From contig NZ_JAIMIB010000002.1 in the NCBI RefSeq assembly GCF_019966515.1, positions 62,001-126,000 on the forward strand: a stretch of 64,000 nucleotides of DNA, read 5' to 3'. The notes beneath the pieces were generated by a model, which was given only the letters and a program-made list of their open reading frames with translations, searched no databases and was not told where the DNA came from. This document shows positions 29,771-38,612 of the stretch, one piece after another. The stretch's first letter is position 1, and the number at the start of each line of letters is the position of its first letter. This DNA is from Roseovarius aestuarii. GTDB lineage: Bacteria; Pseudomonadota; Alphaproteobacteria; Rhodobacterales; Rhodobacteraceae. The position numbers and the translations under genes were made by a program.

Positions 29771-29976
29771 TTGTTCCTCCCCTGAAACTTGTTCCAACAA
29801 TTGCCAACGATAACACGTTTTATAGAGATCGCTGCAGGTTTTCGCCTGAGCAACCCTATTGGGGGCAAACGGGCGATTGTATGATTGTCCAGCGCGCGAC
29901 TCGAATGGCAGCTATGTCCGCGACGTAGCCGTTGGGCGCAGCTATATCTGCGACCGCGGCATTTGCGAACCGTTCC

Positions 29977-30171
29977 TCAGTTGTCGTCCTGCTTGGGACG
30001 GTGCATCCAGACTGGGACAAGAAAGACGATACAGGCGATCAGGAAGGTGAGGCTGGCGATGATGCCGATCACATCTTCCGCCTTCCAGGTGCTCCACAGG
30101 AAGAACAGCGCCGAGATGGTGAAGAGAACCCAGCCGGTGAAATTGAACGTCCAGACGGTGCGCGGGGACAT
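29977..30171 (-). CDS. Small two-helix membrane protein
   Basis: A 64-residue protein of two transmembrane stretches (residues about 8-25 and 33-54) with a short loop STWKAEDVIG and a positively charged end VWMHRPKQDDN. It ends 9 bases before... its start lies 8 bases after the stop of the IscU-like gene on the minus strand, so it is probably translated from the same mRNA. No family name known to me. Confidence 0.6.
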   Translation of the reverse strand: MSPRTVWTFNFTGWVLFTISALFFLWSTWKAEDVIGIIASLTFLIACIVFLVPVWMHRPKQDDN

Positions 30172-30179
30172 CTTTTGGC

Positions 30180-30632
30180 TCAGGCGCAGGAGGTTTTCGC
30201 GCTGATCGCTTCAAGCGCCTCGACCGAGGCTTCCAACGTCAACAGGATCGAGGCGTGACGGTTCTTGTAGTCTTTCGCCGGTTGCAGCACTTCGAGCCCG
30301 TCAAAGGGCGCATCGGGAACCGGGCCGTCGTTTTTCAGCATATCCTTGAGCGCATCCCGGGCAGCGGTGATCTGGGCCGCATCACACCCCACGATATTGC
30401 TGCCGACCACGCTGGCAGCCGCCTGTCCCAGGGCGCAAGCCTTGACGTCGGCGGCATAGTCGCTGACCCGGCCGTCTTTGGTTTTAATGTCCACGGTCAC
30501 GGTCGAGCCACAGAGCGGCGCACGGCGTTTGACCGAGGCATCCGGGTCCTCGAGGTGGCCGTGGCGCGGAATGTCAGCGGCAAGCGCCAGAATGCGCGCC
30601 GAATAGAGCTTGATCAGATCGGTATCGCTCAT
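30180..30632 (-). CDS. IscU/NifU-like iron-sulfur cluster assembly scaffold
   Basis: A 150-residue U-type scaffold. Conserved motifs: PLCGSTVTV (first cysteine) and KACALGQAAASV (second cysteine). The third cysteine position of classic IscU is not obvious, so this resembles the divergent group annotated as iron-sulfur scaffold in Rhodobacteraceae. AAAGGGA lies ahead of the ATG at 30632, which excludes the frame starting at 30701. It is divergent from hisI with a 67-base spacer. Confidence 0.8.
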   Translation of the reverse strand: MSDTDLIKLYSARILALAADIPRHGHLEDPDASVKRRAPLCGSTVTVDIKTKDGRVSDYAADVKACALGQAAASVVGSNIVGCDAAQITAARDALKDMLKNDGPVPDAPFDGLEVLQPAKDYKNRHASILLTLEASVEALEAISAKTSCA

Positions 30633-30699
30633 GGCTTTCCCTTTCAGTGCTGACCCCATAGATAGTGGCAGCGAGAAGCGTTGAAAAGGGTGTCTGAAC

Positions 30700-31062
30700 A
30701 TGGTCTTCGATCCGGCGACATTGACCTATAACGAGGCGGGGCTGATTCCGGCGATCGCACAGGATGCCGAGAATGGTGATGTGCTGATGATGGCGTGGAT
30801 GAACGCCGAGGCTGTGGCAAAGACGCTGGAGACCAGTCGGGTGACCTATTGGAGCCGCTCGCGTCAGGCGTTCTGGATCAAGGGCGAGACGTCAGGCCAT
30901 GTGCAGGAGTTGGTTGAGGCGCGCGTGGATTGTGATCGTGATTGCCTGTTGCTGCTGATCCGTCAGACTGGTGCCGCGTGCCATACCAACCGGCGGAGCT
31001 GTTTTTACACGGCGCTAAGGGATGGCGCGGAAGTTGAATTGATGGCGCCCGAGGCGGACTGA
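30700..31062 (+). CDS. hisI: Phosphoribosyl-AMP cyclohydrolase
   Basis: A 120-residue enzyme of histidine biosynthesis that hydrolyses the adenine ring of phosphoribosyl-AMP. Signatures: [35 protein letters not shown] and the metal region [16 protein letters not shown] with [13 protein letters not shown]. It is the single-domain form, without the HisE pyrophosphohydrolase. The gene is alone; other his genes are not in the window. Confidence 0.95.
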   Translation: MVFDPATLTYNEAGLIPAIAQDAENGDVLMMAWMNAEAVAKTLETSRVTYWSRSRQAFWIKGETSGHVQELVEARVDCDRDCLLLLIRQTGAACHTNRRSCFYTALRDGAEVELMAPEAD

Positions 31063-31095
31063 ATGTTATTTGAGTATTTTTTCCAAGAAGAAAGA

Positions 31096-31938
31096 TCAGC
31101 CGAGGCCGACCATGGCGCGGATATCCTGTGGTGTGGCACCCTCTTGGCGGAATTTTGACAGGGCGCGGGCATCATCACGTTTGGCCAGGCGTTTACCCTG
31201 ATCATCCCGGATCAGCCGGTGGTGGTGGTAGATCGGTGTGGGCAGGTCGAGCAGATTTTGTAAAAGCACTTGCAGGAAGGTGATCTGATAAAGATCCTCG
31301 CCACGCACTACATGGCTGATGCCTTGCGCAGCTTCGTCGATCACCGACGCCAGGACATATGATACCGTCTCGATCTCTTTTCGGCCAAGGACGGCATCGC
31401 CGATTTCGGACACCAGCCGGTTCGGATCGAGGAACTTGCCCCCCTTATGTCGCGGACCGGTCTCGGTAAACGACGCGTTGTTCAGGTGAGCGATGGCGCG
31501 CGCCATGTTCAGCCGCAACGCATCACCCTTCCGGCGGCTGCTGAGATCCCGGTGGCGACAGGTGCCGGGATAGATACTGGCATCGGTTGCGACGCCTTCC
31601 TGAGGGGCGGATTGGGCGTTGCGGATATCGGTTCGGCTGCAGGAACAGGGATAGATCAGCCCCTTTGCCGCCAGGTGCATCAGATGTTCGTTGTAGAGCG
31701 CCAGATGGTCGGATTGTCGTAGGACCGGTTCTTCCCAGGTCAGGCCAAGCCAGTGAAGATCTTCATAGATCAACGCCTCCCATTCGGGGCGCGCGCGGTC
31801 AATATCGGTATCTTCGATCCGGAGCAGAAAACGACCATGATTGGCCTGCGCCATATCATGCGCCAGGAGAGCTGAATAGGCGTGACCCAGATGCAGAGGA
31901 CCAGTAGGAGATGGGGCGAAACGGGTAGTGAATGTCAC
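31096..31938 (-). CDS. gluQ: Glutamyl-Q tRNA(Asp) synthetase
   Basis: A 280-residue truncated glutamyl-tRNA synthetase that glutamylates queuosine in tRNA(Asp). Markers: PSPTGPLHLGHAYSA (HIGH-type), FLLRIEDTDIDR, the zinc cysteines CSCSRTDI, HVVRGEDLYQITFLQ and GKRLAKRDDA (KMSKS-type). The anticodon-binding domain of full GluRS is absent. The start shares an ATGA overlap with the end of the upstream methyltransferase gene. Confidence 0.92.
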   Translation of the reverse strand: MTFTTRFAPSPTGPLHLGHAYSALLAHDMAQANHGRFLLRIEDTDIDRARPEWEALIYEDLHWLGLTWEEPVLRQSDHLALYNEHLMHLAAKGLIYPCSCSRTDIRNAQSAPQEGVATDASIYPGTCRHRDLSSRRKGDALRLNMARAIAHLNNASFTETGPRHKGGKFLDPNRLVSEIGDAVLGRKEIETVSYVLASVIDEAAQGISHVVRGEDLYQITFLQVLLQNLLDLPTPIYHHHRLIRDDQGKRLAKRDDARALSKFRQEGATPQDIRAMVGLG

Positions 31939-32549
31939 GCTTTTTCAAGGATATAGACGTAAGACTTGATGTCCTGCTTCGGCAGGTGGGGCCCGTATTT
32001 CTGATACTTGAGCCGCGCCGCGCCGCAATCGAGCCATTGGTTGAGCCGTGCAGGGTATTGCGGGTCAGCGATGGCGTGATCGTTGAGGCTGAAGGCCAGT
32101 TTACCGCCGGGATCAAGAGCGTTCATCAGCAGATCCAGTGTCATTGCCGGGGCTGCGCCGGTGCCGATGACGCCAATGGCGGCGATCACGTTGTAGCTGC
32201 CTTGTGCGATGGGCGCCTCGTCATGGATATCCATCAGCGTGAGAGATCGATAGATGTCCTTGCCGCGTGCCAGATCGAGCATTTCAGCGCTCGGGTCCAT
32301 CCCGTCGATCGTGTCAAACCCCGCCAGCTTGAGCGCGAGGCCGGAAAGCCCGGTGCCGCAGCCGAAATCGAGCACCGGCACGGCAGGGTCGTCAAGGTAA
32401 TCGGCGAGCGCTTTGGCAACACGACCCGGCGTGGCATAGCCGTTTGTTGAAACCTCGGCGTCGTAACTTGCGGCCCAATCGTTGTAGAGCGCCTGCGTAT
32501 CCTCGGGCGTTTCCAGATCGTAGGCCTTGTCTAAAAATGTATCTCCCAT
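31935..32549 (-). CDS. Class I SAM-dependent methyltransferase
   Basis: A 204-residue methyltransferase with motif I VLDFGCGTGLSGLAL and the acidic ribose-binding region IDGMDPSAEML. The preceding text YNDWAASYDAEV is typical of the small UbiE/Williams-Beuren-type group. Substrate not deducible. It is coupled to gluQ, and lies 13 bases from the trmFO stop, so trmFO, this gene and gluQ look like one minus-strand unit. Confidence 0.85.
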   Translation of the reverse strand: MGDTFLDKAYDLETPEDTQALYNDWAASYDAEVSTNGYATPGRVAKALADYLDDPAVPVLDFGCGTGLSGLALKLAGFDTIDGMDPSAEMLDLARGKDIYRSLTLMDIHDEAPIAQGSYNVIAAIGVIGTGAAPAMTLDLLMNALDPGGKLAFSLNDHAIADPQYPARLNQWLDCGAARLKYQKYGPHLPKQDIKSYVYILEKA

Positions 32550-32562
32550 GGGGGATAGAAAA

Positions 32563-33927
32563 TCACACCGTTTGGTTTTCGTCCAGTGTGCAGCGGCTTA
32601 GCCAGTCGCTCCAGGCCGTTTTGGCACGGTCGGTATAGGCTTTGTATCGGTCCTTACGGCCCCGTCTGCCGCCTTTGAGGCCCTCGACCGGGCGGAAGAG
32701 GCCGAAATTGACGTTCATCGGCTGAAAGGTTTTGGCCTCGGCGCCGCCAGTGATGTGGTGGATCAGGGCGCCCATCGCGGTATCCTGGGGCGGCCCCTGC
32801 AGCGGCTGGCCGAGGATCTCGGCTGCCGCCAGACGTCCGGCAAGCAGGCCCATAGCTGCGGATTCGACATAGCCTTCGACACCGGTGATCTGCCCGGCGA
32901 AGCGAATATGCGAGCGCGAGCGCAGGCGCATCTGATCATCAAGCAAGGTCGGGGAGTTCAGGAATGTATTGCGGTGAATGCCACCTAAGCGGGCAAATTG
33001 CGCATTCTCAAGCCCGGGTATCATTTTCAGAACAGACGTTTGCGCGCCATACTTCATCTTGGTCTGAAAACCGACGATATTATAGAGCGTGCCAAGCGCG
33101 TTATCGCGGCGCAGTTGCACCACTGCGTAGGGTTTCACATCGGGCGCATGCGGATTGGTCAGGCCAACCGGTTTCATCGGGCCAAAGCGCAGCGTCTCGC
33201 GGCCGCGTTCGGCCATGACTTCGATCGGCAGGCATCCGTCGAAATAGGTGGCGGTTTCACCTTCATGGAACTCGGTCTTGTCGGCGGCCAGAAGCGCGTC
33301 GATGAAGGCTTCATACTGGTCGCGGTCCATCGGGCAGTTGAGATAGGCGGTGCGCTCTTCCTCGGTTTCGCCCTTGTCATAACGCGACTGCATCCAGGCG
33401 CGGCTCATGTCGATGCTGTCGTGATAGATGATTGGCGCGATTGCATCGAAGAAGGCCAGCGCGTCCTTGCCGGTCTCGGCGGCGATCGCGTTACCGAGAC
33501 CTTCCGAGGTCAGCGGGCCGGTGGCAATGATCCAGTGGCCATCTGCGGGTAGCTCGGTGATTTCGTCATATTCGATACGGACGAGCGGGTGATCTTTGAG
33601 AGCTGCGGTGACGGAGGCGGCAAAGGGATCGCGGTCGACGGCCAGCGCGCCGCCTGCGGGCAGGCGGTGCTGGTCGGCCATCGCCATGATCAACCCGCCC
33701 GCGGCCCGCATCTCCCAATGCAGCAGACCCACGGCGTTTTGTTCGTCATCGTCCGAGCGGAATGAATTCGAACACACCATCTCGGCCAGATCGCCGGTAC
33801 GGTGGGCAAAGGTTTCGACCTTAGGGCGCATTTCGTGGATGACCACGGGCACGCCGATATTGGCCGCCTGCCAGGCGGCCTCGGATCCGGCCATGCCGCC
33901 GCCGATGATGTGAAGTGTCTCTGCCAT
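32563..33927 (-). CDS. trmFO: Methylenetetrahydrofolate--tRNA-(uracil-5-)-methyltransferase
   Basis: A 454-residue FAD enzyme that makes 5-methyluridine 54 in the T loop of tRNA using methylenetetrahydrofolate. Markers: [18 protein letters not shown] (FAD loop), [17 protein letters not shown], and GLYRPVEG-type text near [15 protein letters not shown]. Length is normal. It is first in the minus-strand trmFO-methyltransferase-gluQ unit; a 474-base AT-richer gap lies upstream. Confidence 0.95.
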   Translation of the reverse strand: MAETLHIIGGGMAGSEAAWQAANIGVPVVIHEMRPKVETFAHRTGDLAEMVCSNSFRSDDDEQNAVGLLHWEMRAAGGLIMAMADQHRLPAGGALAVDRDPFAASVTAALKDHPLVRIEYDEITELPADGHWIIATGPLTSEGLGNAIAAETGKDALAFFDAIAPIIYHDSIDMSRAWMQSRYDKGETEEERTAYLNCPMDRDQYEAFIDALLAADKTEFHEGETATYFDGCLPIEVMAERGRETLRFGPMKPVGLTNPHAPDVKPYAVVQLRRDNALGTLYNIVGFQTKMKYGAQTSVLKMIPGLENAQFARLGGIHRNTFLNSPTLLDDQMRLRSRSHIRFAGQITGVEGYVESAAMGLLAGRLAAAEILGQPLQGPPQDTAMGALIHHITGGAEAKTFQPMNVNFGLFRPVEGLKGGRRGRKDRYKAYTDRAKTAWSDWLSRCTLDENQTV

Positions 33928-33990
33928 AGGCAGCGATCTACGGCATCGCTGAAAGATTGAAAAGCGGGTTTGCGGTCGCGCGGGAAGAGG

Positions 33991-34076
33991 TCGAGTGGGT
34001 CACCAGGTCTGGCAAGTGATGGTCAGAGAGAGGCTGACCTGGAGGAACTGTCAAAATAGCGGTGACCCACACTCGA
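33991..34076. repeat. Imperfect inverted repeat with nested smaller palindrome
   Basis: TCGAGTGGGTCACC at 33991-34004 is matched in reverse by GGTGACCCACACTCGA at 34061-34076, differing by a two-base insertion. The 56 bases between contain GGTC-AGAGAGAGGCT-GACC as a nested pair. Together they could fold as a long branched hairpin in RNA or form the ends of a small mobile remnant. No target duplication was identified. Confidence 0.4.
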
Positions 34077-34332
34077 AACGCGGAAATGTGCGCTCGTCTA
34101 CTGTTAAATCGCTGAATTGCGGCGAAAAAATGGCAAATGGGGAAATAATGTGACGCCAAATTAGGAATAATTAACAAGATTATTCAAGTGGCTGATATCA
34201 GGGAGTTTCGTAGGACTGGCATAATCACGACGGGACTTTTGACCGTAGAGAAAGCGTTAATATGAAAGAGTGACCATGCCAGCCCTGCGCGGATCATGGC
34301 AAAAAAGTGGCAGCGCTGAAAAGTAAAAGGTT

Positions 34333-34393
34333 GGAAACTTTTTGTAAGAAAGCTGGAAACGATCTGATAACATATTGTTTTTGTATTGGAAAC
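34333..34393. repeat. Three phased GGAAAC words
   Basis: GGAAAC occurs at 34333-34338, 34355-34360 and 34388-34393, each preceded by T (TTGGAAACT twice, CTGGAAACG once). Steps are 22 and 33 bases, exact multiples of 11, so all lie on the same face of the helix. The last copy is part of a near-palindrome with AGTTTCAA just downstream. Possible operator or nucleoid-protein site ahead of trmFO. Confidence 0.35.
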
Positions 34394-34401
34394 TACCAGT
34401 T

Positions 34402-35190
34402 TCAAGTTTGATCCCAGTTGGGTGGGCGCTTTTCGATGAAGGCGCTTATACCCTCTTCGGTATCACGAAAAAGCATGTTCTCAACCATGACTTGTCCCGC
34501 ATAGTCATAAGCCTGATCCAGCGGCAGGTCGATCTGGTTGTAGAACGCCTCCTTCCCGATTTTGACCACAGCGCCAAGTTTCGACGCAACGGTCTCGGCC
34601 AATGTATTGGTGGCGGCCTCAAGCTCATCCTGCGGCACGGCGCGGTTGATGAGGCCCAGAGCCATTGCGCGGTCGGTGTCGATGAATTCGCCGGTTGTCA
34701 GCATCTCGAAGGCCTGCTTGCGCGGAATATTGCGCGACAGCGCCACCATCGGGGTCGAGCAGAACAAGCCTATATTCACGCCGTTTACGCCAAACCGGGT
34801 GCCAAGTGCCGCGACGGCCATGTCGCAGGACGCAACCAACTGACAGCCCGCGGCGGTTGCGATGCCGTGGGGTTGGGCGATGACCGGCTGGGGCAGGGCG
34901 CGGATCGACAGCATGACCTTGGAGCAGCGGGCGAAAAGATCTTCGAAATAGCTTTTGCCGCCATCTTCAGCCTGTCTGCCCTGAGTCATCTCTTTGAGAT
35001 CATGACCGGCACAAAACGCCTTGCCGCTGCCTGCGAGAATCACCGTGCGGATATGGGGTTGTTCACGCAATTGGTCAAACTCGTCCTGCAGCGCGGCAAG
35101 CATGGCGTCGGAAAGCGCGTTTAACTTTTCCGGCGCGTTGAGCGTCAGGCGGGCGACGGGGCCGGTATCGCTGCGGGTTAAAATTGACAT
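34402..35190 (-). CDS. Enoyl-CoA hydratase/isomerase family protein
   Basis: A 262-residue crotonase-fold protein. The oxyanion-hole region reads VILAGSGKAFCAGHDLKEM, and the second block IATAAGCQLVASCDMAVA is complete. The GHDLKEM pattern resembles the ECHDC3-like group rather than the classic fatty acid enzyme; the usual catalytic glutamate pair cannot be confirmed by eye. It is divergent from the thioesterase gene at 35249, with about 58 bases between. Confidence 0.85.
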   Translation of the reverse strand: MSILTRSDTGPVARLTLNAPEKLNALSDAMLAALQDEFDQLREQPHIRTVILAGSGKAFCAGHDLKEMTQGRQAEDGGKSYFEDLFARCSKVMLSIRALPQPVIAQPHGIATAAGCQLVASCDMAVAALGTRFGVNGVNIGLFCSTPMVALSRNIPRKQAFEMLTTGEFIDTDRAMALGLINRAVPQDELEAATNTLAETVASKLGAVVKIGKEAFYNQIDLPLDQAYDYAGQVMVENMLFRDTEEGISAFIEKRPPNWDQT

Positions 35191-35248
35191 CTTGTTTCTC
35201 CGGGTTGGTTGGGGCCATTGTTAGCGTCGAATGAGCAAGGAGGAAAGC

Positions 35249-35671
35249 ATGGCTTTGCAGATGAACACCGAGGAGTTGATGGCTTTCCTGGACCGTGAGT
35301 TTCCTCAGATCACGGGTGAGTTTACGATCGAGGATCTGGGCGAAATGCGCATCCGCACAAGGATGACGGTGAGTGAGCGGCATCTGCGGCCCGGCGGCAC
35401 GATTTCCGGCCCGTCGATTTTCGCGCTGGCGGATGTATCTGTTTATCTGGCTGTGCTGGCGATGATCGGACCGGTCGCCCTGGCGGTAACGACGAATTGT
35501 TCAATCGACTTCATGCGCAAGCCCGAGGCAGGGGTCGACCTGATCGCCGAATGCAGGATGCTGAAACTGGGTCGGGTGCTGGCGGTCGGGGAAGTATTGG
35601 TTTTTTCCGACGGCATGGAAAAGCCCGTTGCCCGGGCCAGTATGACCTATTCCATTCCGCCAGCTGGATAG
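35249..35671 (+). CDS. PaaI-type hotdog thioesterase
   Basis: A 140-residue hotdog-fold protein. Markers: RHLRPGGTISGPSIFALADV, then TNCSIDFMRKPEAGVDLIAE, the usual PaaI thioesterase pattern for acyl-CoA or aryl-CoA hydrolysis. AAGGAGG at 35237-35243 sets the start at 35249 rather than 35231. With the divergent enoyl-CoA hydratase it suggests CoA-ester turnover. Confidence 0.85.
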   Translation: MALQMNTEELMAFLDREFPQITGEFTIEDLGEMRIRTRMTVSERHLRPGGTISGPSIFALADVSVYLAVLAMIGPVALAVTTNCSIDFMRKPEAGVDLIAECRMLKLGRVLAVGEVLVFSDGMEKPVARASMTYSIPPAG

Positions 35672-35821
35672 CGTTCATTGGGTCTGAACGGACACGCCCG
35701 GTTCCGGAGTTCGCCGGTAATAGCCTTCGGTCTGGTATCGCGTGTGGTTTTGTACTTCACAGATCCAACGGCAGCATAAGATCAAAACCGATTGATCGAC
35801 CTTACGCATTACCTAGATGCC

Positions 35822-36478
35822 CTAAGCCCCGGTGGATACGTCGCGCAGCGCGGTTTCAAGGTCGCCGTAGCCGGTGAATCGGTATTCAAATTCCAGTCCT
35901 AACCGCTCGGCACAGACTTGTGCCTTTTCCACCAGCGCAGGGTCCTTGATCTGCGCCTGATAGACCAGTTTGGTGTAATTGCCGAAGATCATGTCACGCA
36001 GTTCCGGGTGTCTATCCAGGCCCATCGGTTTCCAGATGAACGCATCGAATTGTTTGACCAGAAAGTCGGTCAGGTAAAAGGCGGTGATCTCACCATTTTC
36101 CGAACGTTCGGAAAACGCTTCATTGCCTTCAAAAAACGAATAGCAATGCGGCCCCTCAACCATTTTCACGCCCAGCTCATCGCATTTCGCCTGCAAAAGC
36201 CCGCCGGTGCCGCAATCGGCATAGACCACGAAAATCTCGTCATAGTCATCTCGGTGTTTCAGAACGGCCTCTTCCACCGCTTCGGTAATCTTGTCCGGGT
36301 AGAGGTGATATTTGGCGGGCAGGCAGGTCAGGGTCATGTGCGTCCAGCCGTTGGCCTTTGTCAGCGCCAGAATTTCGCGCGCCAGCGCCCCGCAGGCAAT
36401 CAGCAGGATCGAGGCCTCGCCCGCATCTTCGATAAACCCCTCATGGGTCAGCGTTTCATCTGCTGGCAGAATGGTCAT
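35822..36478 (-). CDS. DUF1638 protein (corrinoid/methyl-transfer associated)
   Basis: A 218-residue protein with the DUF1638 features ILLIACGALAREILAL, LTCLPAKYHLYPDKI, VYADCGTGGLL and MVEGPHCYSFFEG. Conserved cysteines (ACG, CLP, DCG, HCY) suggest a metal or corrinoid-related role. Genes of this family often lie beside corrinoid proteins and methyltransferases. It follows the corrinoid gene on the minus strand but behind a strong intrinsic terminator, and only 15 bases remain for its ribosome site (GAAGGAC). Confidence 0.85.
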   Translation of the reverse strand: MTILPADETLTHEGFIEDAGEASILLIACGALAREILALTKANGWTHMTLTCLPAKYHLYPDKITEAVEEAVLKHRDDYDEIFVVYADCGTGGLLQAKCDELGVKMVEGPHCYSFFEGNEAFSERSENGEITAFYLTDFLVKQFDAFIWKPMGLDRHPELRDMIFGNYTKLVYQAQIKDPALVEKAQVCAERLGLEFEYRFTGYGDLETALRDVSTGA

Positions 36479-36493
36479 GGCATGTCCTTCAAC

Positions 36494-36521
36494 AAAAAAA
36501 CGGCCCGCGCGAACGGGCCGT
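36494..36521 (-). terminator. Intrinsic terminator after the corrinoid protein gene
   Basis: On the minus strand, perfect 8-base arms ACGGCCCG and CGGGCCGT (36514-36521 and 36500-36507 in plus coordinates) with a 6-base loop are followed by T7. It ends transcripts of the corrinoid protein gene. The next gene, DUF1638, begins 16 bases beyond, so it depends on read-through or a promoter within the corrinoid gene. Confidence 0.9.
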
Positions 36522-36549
36522 CTGAAATCTCGTCATCCGAGTGGGTGTC

Positions 36550-37254
36550 TCAGCCCGTAACACCCTGATTGTGTTTGCGCGACATGAAGTCCTTGGCGGT
36601 CTCCACCGCCACGGCCGCGTCACGGCAATAAGCGTCGGCGCCGATGGCCTTGCCGAATTCTTCATTCAGCGGCGCGCCGCCAACCAGCACGGTATAGTCG
36701 TCGCGGATGCCCTTTTCGACCATCGTGTCGATCACAACCTTCATATAGGGCATCGTGGTGGTCAGCAGGGCAGACATGCCCAGAATATCCGGACCTTCCG
36801 TTTCCAGCGCCTCAAGGTAGTTTTCGACGGGGTTGTTGATGCCCAGATCGACCACTTCGAAACCCGCACCTTCCATCATCATGCTGACAAGGTTCTTGCC
36901 GATGTCGTGGATGTCGCCCTTGACGGTGCCGATCACCATCTTGCCCACTCGGGGCGCGCCGGTCTCGGCCAAGAGCGGCTTGAGGATGGCCATGCCGCCC
37001 TTCATCGCGTTGGCAGCCAAGAGCACCTCGGGCACAAACAGGATCCCGTCGCGGAAGTCCTTGCCGACGATGGTCATGCCACCCACGAGCGCTTTGGTCA
37101 GGATGTCATACGGCTCCCACTTGCGTTCTAGCAGGATATTGACGCCTTCCTCGATCTCTTCCTTCAGGCCGTCATAAAGGTCATCAAACATTTGCTGGAC
37201 AAGTTCTTCATCGTCCAGTTCCGACAGGATGATGTCGTCTTCTTCGTCTGACAT
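36550..37254 (-). CDS. Corrinoid (B12)-binding methyltransferase cognate protein
   Basis: A 234-residue protein: acidic N-terminus, helical cap domain (about 25-105), then a Rossmann B12 domain with the base-off motif GDIHDIGKNLVSMMME, which supplies the lower-ligand histidine, and later GGAPLNEEFGKAIGAD. It carries a methyl group between a donor and acceptor methyltransferase. Split cobalamin-dependent methionine synthases are known from marine Rhodobacteraceae, so this may be the B12 module of methionine synthase or of a methylamine/glycine betaine system. AAGGGAAA precedes the ATG. The partner methyltransferase is not next to it. Confidence 0.9.
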   Translation of the reverse strand: MSDEEDDIILSELDDEELVQQMFDDLYDGLKEEIEEGVNILLERKWEPYDILTKALVGGMTIVGKDFRDGILFVPEVLLAANAMKGGMAILKPLLAETGAPRVGKMVIGTVKGDIHDIGKNLVSMMMEGAGFEVVDLGINNPVENYLEALETEGPDILGMSALLTTTMPYMKVVIDTMVEKGIRDDYTVLVGGAPLNEEFGKAIGADAYCRDAAVAVETAKDFMSRKHNQGVTG

Positions 37255-37464
37255 TACCGGTTTCCCTTAATCTTGCTGCGCGGGATGCGCAAAGTTTCGT
37301 TGCCGCAGCTTTCGTCAATTTGTCGCAGTTGCACTGTCCGAATTACGACACAGAGACCACCTCAACCGACGTATAGCGCGAAATCGTGCATCGAATAAGC
37401 AAAAATATCTCATGATCTATATGCCGTTATTGCATATGTTCGCTAAATGTTCCAATTTGAGTAA

Positions 37465-38550
37465 ATGGAACCCGATCGCAGTACAGATCCGACTAAGCGC
37501 CTTGCCGGCCGCGGCGCGCTCAGCAACCGGGTTGGCCGGTTCGAAGCGCTGGAGCGGCGGTTCGAGGATGACGGCTGGGACAGGGAGGAGGACGAGCAGG
37601 TGTTGCGCACCCATGTCGCGATTGAGACGCCGCACAGCATGATCACCTATAACCGCTCACCCGACCTGCCGTTCGATCGGTCCATCAACCCGTATCGGGG
37701 CTGCGAACATGGCTGCATCTATTGCTTTGCCCGGCCAAGCCACGCCTATCTGGGCTTATCACCGGGGCTTGATTTCGAAACCCGGCTGATCGCCCGGCCA
37801 GAAGCGCCCGAGATGCTGGCACGCGAGTTGCGCAACCCGCGCTACAAGCCGCGCCCGATTGCCATTGGCACCAATACGGACCCGTATCAACCGATTGATA
37901 AAGAATGCAGAATCATGCGCCACTGCCTGAAGGTTCTGCGGGATTTCAACCATCCTGTGGCGATCGTGACCAAGGGTACGCTGATCGAACGCGACCTCGA
38001 TATCCTGTCCGAGATGGCGGGCAGGGGGCTTGCCCGCGTCGGCATTTCGGTGACCACGCTTGATCCGCGCCTGTCGCGCCTGCTGGAGCCACGCGCGCCG
38101 GCCCCGAAACGGCGCCTTGCAATCATCAGCGCGCTGGCCGGCGCTGGGGTGCCGGTGCGGATCATGACCTCGCCAATCATCCCGGGCCTCACCGACCCCG
38201 AGATCGAGGCGCTGCTTCAGGCAGGCGCAGACGCAGGCGCGGATGCCGCAAGCTGGATCATGCTGCGCCTGCCGCGCGAGGTTTCGCCGCTGTTTCAGGA
38301 ATGGCTGGCGCGGCATTACCCGGACCGGGCAGGGCGGGTGATGTCGCATATTCGCACCATGCATGGCGGCAAGGATTACGAGGCGCAATGGGGTCGCCGG
38401 ATGCGCGGCAGCGGCCCCTATGCTGAGATGATCGCGAAACGCTTTGATCGGGCCGCGCGGCGGCTGGGGCTGGATCGGCTTCAGCCGCGGCTGCGTTGCG
38501 ACCACTTCAATGTGCCTCTGGATGACGGCGCACAGATGTCGCTTTTCTGA
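37465..38550 (+). CDS. PA0069-family radical SAM protein
   Basis: A 361-residue radical SAM enzyme. The cluster motif is CEHGCIYCFARPSHAYLGL (Cys-x3-Cys-x2-Cys) and the N-terminal arm reads NRSPDLPFDRSINPYRGC, as in the PA0069/spore-photoproduct-lyase-like family. Further family blocks: TNTDPYQPIDKECRIMR and VSVTTLD-like GISVTTLDPRLSRLLEPRA. Substrate unknown in the literature that I recall; DNA or nucleotide repair has been guessed. Ribosome site is weak (TTTGAGTAA). Confidence 0.9.
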   Translation: MEPDRSTDPTKRLAGRGALSNRVGRFEALERRFEDDGWDREEDEQVLRTHVAIETPHSMITYNRSPDLPFDRSINPYRGCEHGCIYCFARPSHAYLGLSPGLDFETRLIARPEAPEMLARELRNPRYKPRPIAIGTNTDPYQPIDKECRIMRHCLKVLRDFNHPVAIVTKGTLIERDLDILSEMAGRGLARVGISVTTLDPRLSRLLEPRAPAPKRRLAIISALAGAGVPVRIMTSPIIPGLTDPEIEALLQAGADAGADAASWIMLRLPREVSPLFQEWLARHYPDRAGRVMSHIRTMHGGKDYEAQWGRRMRGSGPYAEMIAKRFDRAARRLGLDRLQPRLRCDHFNVPLDDGAQMSLF

Positions 38551-38612
38551 TAGACCAGCGCGTCGGCTCCGGGTTCAACGGAGGGGCATGTTTCTGGGTG
38601 GGAAAAGCCACG

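Larger units (their letters stand above)
33928..34401. other. 474-base AT-rich gap with repeats, no convincing gene
   Basis: Short open frames on the minus strand at 33938-34177 and 34184-34405 lack ribosome sites and resemble no protein. The gap lies upstream of trmFO and downstream of the enoyl-CoA hydratase gene. It holds the inverted repeat at 33991-34076 and the GGAAAC array at 34333-34393, listed separately. Confidence 0.5.

Noticed and set aside
33938-34405. Two short minus-strand frames in the trmFO upstream gap
   Set aside because: No ribosome sites, skewed composition and no family resemblance; treated as non-coding.
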